64,000 bases of DNA from contig CM042691.1 of the NCBI GenBank assembly GCA_023614405.1, forward strand, positions 170,410,927 through 170,474,926. The letters run 5' to 3'. A program made the translations under genes and the position numbers. Origin of the DNA: Avena insularis. Taxonomy: Eukaryota > Streptophyta > Magnoliopsida > Poales > Poaceae. The notes under the pieces were generated by a model. It was given only the letters and a program-made list of their open reading frames with translations. It made no database searches and was not told where the DNA came from. Positions 58,340 to 64,000 of this stretch are shown here, in pieces (the first letter of the stretch is position 1; each line of letters begins with the position of its first letter).

Positions 58340-61300
58340 TGTCTTAAGGGGTTTAGAATGGACACGGTACCCGTAGTAAAGGACTACCTCGATGTGTTTC
58401 CAGATGAGCTACCAGGGATGCCACCTGATAGGGATGTGGAGTTTCTTATTGACTTGATGCCGGGAACTGGACCTATAGCCAAGAGGCCATACAAGATGGA
58501 TGTGGATGAGCTGAAGGAATTGAATAAGAAACTTAGGGAACAGCTGGACAAGGGATTTATTTAGCCTAGTTCGTCATCATGGGGTGCACCTGTTATGTTT
58601 GTGGAGAAGAAGGACAGTAGCAAGAGACTAGTGGTTGACTATCGCTCGCTGAATGAAGTAACCATCAAGAATAAATACACTATGCCCAATATAAATGATT
58701 TGTTTGATCAGTTGGAAGGAGCAAAGGTGTTTTCCAAGATTGATCTGAGATCAGGTTATTTCCAACTGAAGATTTGCGAGGAAGACATACCAAAGACCAC
58801 TTTCACCACTAGGTATGGTTTATATGAGTACATGGTTATGTCTTTTGGAATAGACAATGCTCCGATATATTATATGACCATAATGAACAAGGTATTCAGG
58901 GAGTACTTGGAAAATTTCCTGGTGGTATTCATTGATGAATATTTATATATTCCACGAATGATGTTGAGCATGAGAAGCATCTGCAACTAATTTTGGAAAA
59001 GCTAAGGGAGAATAAGCTATATGCTAAGTTTAGCATGTGTGAGTTCTGGTTTAACACTATTGGATTTGTTGAACACGTGGTGTCAGGTGAAGGAGTTGCA
59101 GTTGATCCAAAAAGGTATCGTTAGTTACAGAATGGGAGGCGCCCAAGAATGTGGGTGATATTCGGAGTTTCTTGGGACTTGCTGGATATTATAGAAAGTT
59201 CATAGAGAATTTCTCCAAGATTGTGAAGCCAATCACTGAGCTACCGAGGAAGGAGAAGATATTTAAATGGACCGAGGAGTGTGAAGCTAGTTTCCAGGAA
59301 CTGAAGCAATCCCTAGTGACCACGCATATCTTGTGTTTGCCTGATATTCAGAAGGATTTTCAAGTGTACTATGACACATCTCGTCAAGGATTGGGTAGCA
59401 TATTGATGCAAGATGGAAGAGTGGTATCTTGTGCCTCACACCAATTTAAACACCATGAGAGGAACTATCCAACGCATGACTTGGAATAAGCGTCAGTAGT
59501 GCATGCACTCTAGGTATAGAGACACTATCTGATGGGAAAGCAATGTCGTGTGTTCACGGATCACTAGAGCCTGAAATACATATTCACATAGAAGGAGCTA
59601 AACATGATACAAAGGGGATGGTTGGAACTCATAAAGGATTATGATATGAGTCTACAATATCACCCAGGAAAGTAAAACGTAGTAGAAGATGCACTAAGTC
59701 GCAAGGTTTATGCCAATGGTCAGACCATGGGGAAATTACCTAGGTATTTGTGTGAACATTTCAATGACCTCAGGTTGCAGGTATTATCTGCAGGATATTT
59801 GGCAACAATGGAAGTCAAGCCAATGCTTTAGGATATTATTAGTGAAGCTCAAAAAAAGGACATCGACCTGGAAGGAACACGAGAAAAAATACCCCAGGGA
59901 AAGGGAGAAGGATTCCGCGAGGATGAGCAAGGAACCTTGTGGTATGGGGATCGTCTGTGTGTGCCCAAAGATTCAGAGCTTAGGAAGTTAATTCTCTAGG
60001 AAGCCCATGACTCGCCATACTCTATACTAGGTAACACAAAGATTATGGATTTGAAGAAAAATTATTTGGTGGGTTACCATGAAAGGAAAAATTGCAGAGT
60101 ATATTTCTTTGTGTGACATCTACAGTAGAGTGACGACCGAGCATTAGAAGCTAGCAGGGTTTCTACAGTCATTGCCGATACCTGATTGGAAGTGGGATAA
60201 AGTGGGAATGGACTTTATCACAGGATTACCTAGGACAAGGTCTGGTTATGAATCTATTTGAGTAGTGGTTGATCACTTGACCAAGGTAGCTCACTCTATA
60301 CCTGTGAATACCACTTATACCATTGCCAAGTTAGCCAAGATCTACATGAACATAATTTTGTGCCACTAGTTATACCAGTGCTAAGTTAGCCAAGATCTAC
60401 ATGAACATAATTGTGTGCCTGCATGGAGTTCCCAAGAGTATTGTTTCAGATAGAGGCACTCAATTTACCTCTCACTTTTTGCTGCAGCTACATGAGTCGC
60501 TGGGAACTAGATTGGAGTTTAGTACAACTTTCCACCCCCAGACGGATGGTTAGACAGAGCGAGTGAACCAGATTCTGGAGGACATACTGAGAGCTTGTGA
60601 ATTAGCTCATGGATCTATTTGGGATGAGAATTTGCCTCATGCCGAGTTTTCTTACAACAACATGTACCAGTCGAGCGTCAAGATGTCACTGTTTGATGTG
60701 CTATATGGAAAAAGGTGCAGGACATCATTATTGTGGGATGGTGTAGGTGAACGCCAGCAATTTGGGACTGATTTGATCAAGGATGCTAAAGAGAAGGTCA
60801 GTTTGATTCAGGATAGGATGAAGGTAGCATAATCAAGGAAGAAGAGCTATGCTGACTCCAAGCGCAAGGAAGTGGTGTATGAGATCCGAGATCGAGCATA
60901 CCTCAAAGTTTTGCCACTACTGGGATTAAAAGGTTTGGAATCAAGGGTAAGCTGGCACCTCGGTTTATAGGACCATAAAGAATCTTAGCACGCAAGGGGG
61001 AAGTTGCATGTCAGTTGGAGTGGCCAAAAGATCTATCCGCTATTCATGATGTGCTCCATGTGTCTCAGCTGAAGAAGTGCCATCCGGAGATGGTGGATAC
61101 ACCGTTGAGGGACACTGTGCCACTAGATGAGGTTCATCTAGAGAATTACTTGACCTACGAGGAGAAGCCAGTCAATATTTTGGAAACAGCGGAGAGGTTT
61201 ACCCACAGCAAGACGATCAAGTTTTGCAAGGTGCAACGGAGCCATCACACCAAAGAATAAGCCACTTGGGAGCAAGAAGATGACATCCGAGAGGATCACC

Positions 61301-61340
61301 CACACCTATTTGATAGCCACATCGAATATCGAGGACGAGA
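58340..61340 (+). pseudogene. element 1 RT, RNase H, integrase and tail
   Basis: RT begins [20 protein letters not shown], continues [20 protein letters not shown] and reaches VVFIDE, where a one-base shift destroys the second Asp of the FIDD box (about 58935). A TAG at 58562-58564 precedes it. RNase H is at 59151-59705 with several stops. The integrase zinc region is decayed; the core [14 protein letters not shown] is near 60210, followed by a local 57-bp duplication (60313-60420), then SDRGTQFTSHF and the final region FSYNNMYQSSVKMS. The tail ends KFCKVQRSHHTKE, a stop, and ATWEQEDDIRED. The order and family match the integrase at 16188-17518. Confidence 0.88.
60313..60420 (+). repeat. local tandem duplication inside integrase
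   Basis: The segment TATACCATTGCCAAGTTAGC followed by CAAGATCTACATGAACATAATT is repeated about 57 bases later as TATACCAGTGCTAAGTTAGC plus the same tail. It is absent from the related integrase at 16530-16580. Confidence 0.85.
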
Positions 61341-61362
61341 TTCATCTTAAGAGGGTTAATTT

Positions 61363-61424
61363 TGTCACATCCAAATTATTAGAATTTGTACTGCATATCA
61401 TACATGGCATTGCATCATGATCAT
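61363..61424 (+). repeat. start of element 1 3' LTR, truncated by insertion
   Basis: TGTCACATCCAAATTATTAG follows the purine tract AAGAGGG. The 62 bases match 17525-17584 and stop where the Athila-type LTR begins. Confidence 0.85.
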
Positions 61425-62881
61425 TGATAGCTATGAGATTCGACACATTTTTGATGGTTTCTATTGATGGTTTTCATTTGGATTTGATGGTTTTCTAGCT
61501 TTACCTAACGATATTACTTCAGTAGCGAAGAAAACTTGGTTTTTAATGTGTGTTTCAGGTTCTGAACATCAATAGAGGGATTTAACAGCAAAAACACAAT
61601 ATTCAGACGAAAATAAGCAAGTCTATTTTTGGAAGCAATCGAGGGGAGTTTACTAAAGATTTAACGAGCAACTGTATGGCAGGAATATTTTTCTGGCCGT
61701 ATAGTTTCCGCCATATAGATTCCATCCCTTTCGTCTTATTAAAAGGGGCAACTTTCATGAAGAGGTCGAGGACAAAAACAGAACACATGAGCCGACATCC
61801 CATATAGAAGGGAGAAAGAAGAGATCCAGAGAAGAAGGGGAAGACGTTCTTCATCTCGCTCCATGATCTTCGATCTCCTGGCCCCCACACCTCCATAGAC
61901 ATTACTTGTACTTGAGAGAGAGAGGTATCCACCTTGCAAGATTAGGGTTTGAGATTGTTCTTCCCATCTTGAATTGTGTTGGATTTATTTCTATTTCTGA
62001 TTGTGGATCTCCACGGTAATATCAAGAAGAACTCCCTTTATTTAATTATATCAATGATTCTTTCTTCTCTCATGTGTGGGTAAATTCCCTTGGGAATGGG
62101 AGATGTAGGGGATTGGTGAGATGTGATGTGCCTATATAATTTCCATTAAGTTTGTGGTTGAATTTATTTACTATATTCTGTGTGCTTGACTATTTGTGGG
62201 ATGCTTAATGCCTGTTGTCCAATTAAGGGCCCAGACAACTTGATTCTTTGTTCTACATAGATAGAATCTTGTTCGCTAGCAAACCGACGACCCCCGAGTG
62301 ACACGGGTATATCAATGGGAAACTAGTTTGACTCGAGGATCACAAGGAGCCACCGACCTTATTGCATTAGTCCGATCCAAGGAGGTTAATTCTAAGCAAC
62401 CTGAAGGATCTTAATCGTCTAGTGACTGACCATGGTTGTGGTAAACAGGCTAGTAGGATTATTAAAGTTGGGATGAAATCTACCAAGAGGAGTTTCGGCT
62501 AATTATGGGTTTCTTTCCTACACACGTACTTATAAGATTATAATTATTACACTTATCACTCATCCACCCGGCACATTCACTATCACCATGAACTGAATCT
62601 CCCTGCGCTTACCTTGTCATCTACATAAAACAACAAACAAATCGTTCTTTACTTTTATGCTTTTTATTTCTAAAGTTTTACATTTTAGTTTTATTTAAAT
62701 ACATTCCTTCAATCCAAAATTTATTCTTATTTCAATAGTCACAGTCAATTCACTCGAAGACCCGTGACAACTTCGGGTGTGACAGAGATTCACCTATAAA
62801 CACTTACCTTTGGGCTCCCTGTCGAATCGACATCTTAACTTCGAAACTAGCCACAAACGATATGTGCACTTGCAGCCATCA
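61425..62881 (+). repeat. 5' LTR of an Athila-type gypsy element (1457 bp)
   Basis: TG at 61425 (TGATAGCTATGAG) to CA at 62881 (GCAGCCATCA), followed by a spacer and PBS at 62892. The start interrupts the element 1 LTR. The 3' LTR and the right target copy lie outside the window. Confidence 0.85.
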
Positions 62882-62891
62882 AGCTATTTTC

Positions 62892-62910
62892 TGGCGCCGT
62901 TGTCGGGGAG
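62892..62910 (+). other. primer binding site, Asp-tRNA type
   Basis: TGGCGCCGTTGTCGGGGAG, the hallmark Athila-clade PBS (usually GTTGCCGGGGA; one C to T here). Confidence 0.9.
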
Positions 62911-62961
62911 CTAAGCACTAAGTGTTTTGTCTCTTGACATTTCAAGTGTTAATATTACAAG

Positions 62962-63972
62962 ATGGTCTCCCTAAAAGACAAAGGGTCTACACGCTCTGGT
63001 TGGGCTTATCTACCAGATTATCTTGATCGCGTACCTACTCAAAGGCGCGAGGAAATTATTGAAAAACTTTTGAGGTCGAATAAAGTTGAAGTTGAAAACC
63101 TAAGTTACTTCATGGAAATCATGTCCATTCATAGGACAACTCCCAAGAAACTTGAGAACACTCTCAGAAAATACAGTGCTCCAAATTTTGCTTTTCTTAA
63201 ACAAACAATAGAATTTCCTAATGCTGGAGTTAGAGAATATCGATTTGATGGTGAGATTATTAAAGTTTTGTAGGAAAAAGCTTTCAGTGGAAGGGAATAT
63301 GAAGACCCAGGAAGACATCTTAGAGAGTTCGACAATGTGATAACATCATTTGGAACAAAAGGTTTGCCTAGAGAATTCTCTTGTCTAAAACTATTTCTTT
63401 GGTCAATCAAAGGTAAACATCTAGACTGGTCATATTCTTTCCCTCGTCATTATATTAAATCTTGGGAAAACTTCATTGTTAAATTCATAAATAGGTTCAT
63501 TCCTTTTGCAAAGGTAACCGAACTTAGAAAGAATATAGCCAACTTTAGGCAGAACGTGGGAGAAAATTACTCACAAGCCTGGGAAAGATTCTTTGGAATG
63601 ATCAATAGTATTCCTAATCATGGCTATTCCGAGTCAACTGTTTTCCACCTATTTTACCACGGTATTAATACCCAATGCAGAGAGTTGCTATATTCATCAA
63701 CAAGAGTATCGATAAATACTTTAGCTGTTAAAGCATGTTTGGAATTGATGTCTATTAGGGCTAAGAATGATTCTTTATATAATCCTGATTTTGGCATTAA
63801 GCCGGAAAAGGGAATACTTCATATAAATCCTGATCTTATGCCTAAAGTACACAAAACCATGAAAGAAAAATTTATACCTTCTGAACTTGTCAAGGAAAAC
63901 GAAGTAGATTTGTTACAAGTTTTTACTAAAGAGGATGAAACTAGAAATGTTTTTCAAGAATTGAAACATTGA
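62962..63972 (+). pseudogene. Athila-type gag N-terminal region
   Basis: From ATG 62962 (MVSLKDKGSTRSGWAYLPDY) the frame runs to a TAG at 63271-63273, continues in the same frame (EKAFSGREYEDPGRHLREFD) and ends TGA at 63972. The region GLPREFSCLKLFLWSIKGKH, WENFIVKFINRFIPFAK and the QAWERFFGMINSIPNHGY block are the conserved gag core of Athila elements, where the capsid-like domain lies at about residues 110-250. Two stops make it non-functional as a polyprotein. Triticeae families such as Sabrina or WHAM are candidates, not tested. Confidence 0.85.
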
Positions 63973-64000
63973 CAGGCCAAATCTTACAATAGCTTTCATA

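Overview
The window looks like a repeat-rich plant nuclear region, most probably from a Triticeae grass (wheat, Aegilops, barley or rye). The reasons are deeply nested LTR retrotransposons with very long LTRs, a CACTA transposon starting CACTACAAGGAAT, Stowaway MITEs with CTCCCTC ends, and AT-rich LTR stretches broken by GC-rich promoter segments. No prokaryotic signal was seen. Family names come from recall of protein and terminal motifs; nothing was searched.

Layout. 1-6.3 kb is a small gene-like island, all on the minus strand: a copia RT scrap, a three-exon B3-domain gene (518-1784), a two-exon gene with a zf-XS-like zinc finger (2634-3886), and a broken three-exon coiled-coil gene (4741-5599). 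From 6.28 to 13.56 kb a minus-strand Ser/Asn/Tyr-rich reading frame is split by a complete non-autonomous LTR element (6592-12985, target duplication CTGTA). This element carries 16 copies of the dyad CGGTACTACCG and long reading frames of no family I recognise. 13655-16187 is a tandem pair of about 1.27-kb units.

16.2-61.4 kb is dominated by one Ty3/gypsy chromovirus-type lineage (called element 1) and everything nested inside it. An integrase remnant (16188-17518) runs into an LTR (17525-22222). That LTR is followed by PBS, pre-gag and gag (to about 24545). The rest of gag-pol resumes at 56365 and ends in an LTR start at 61363. Inside the gag gap lie LTR-like sequence (26022-30474 and 54793-56364), a second chromovirus (element 2, 30475-54787), a third (element 3, 33024-46675, TSD TTGCA, inserted in the 5' LTR of element 2), and a CACTA transposon (35908-43803, TSD GTT, inserted in the LTR of element 3). 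The CACTA transposon carries exons of a CNNM/DUF21-type membrane protein gene. A smaller LTR-like insert (57200-58330) splits the pol region of element 1.

61425-64000 is the 5' LTR, PBS and gag of an Athila-type gypsy element inserted in the 3' LTR of element 1; it continues beyond the window.

Only the B3 gene and the zinc-finger gene look like potentially functional host genes. All recognisable retrotransposon enzymes here carry stops, frameshifts or active-site changes. The points most worth a second look are the dyad-repeat arrays upstream of LTR TATA boxes, the unassigned duplicated-module protein of the non-autonomous element, the DUF21 gene capture, and the datable order of nesting.
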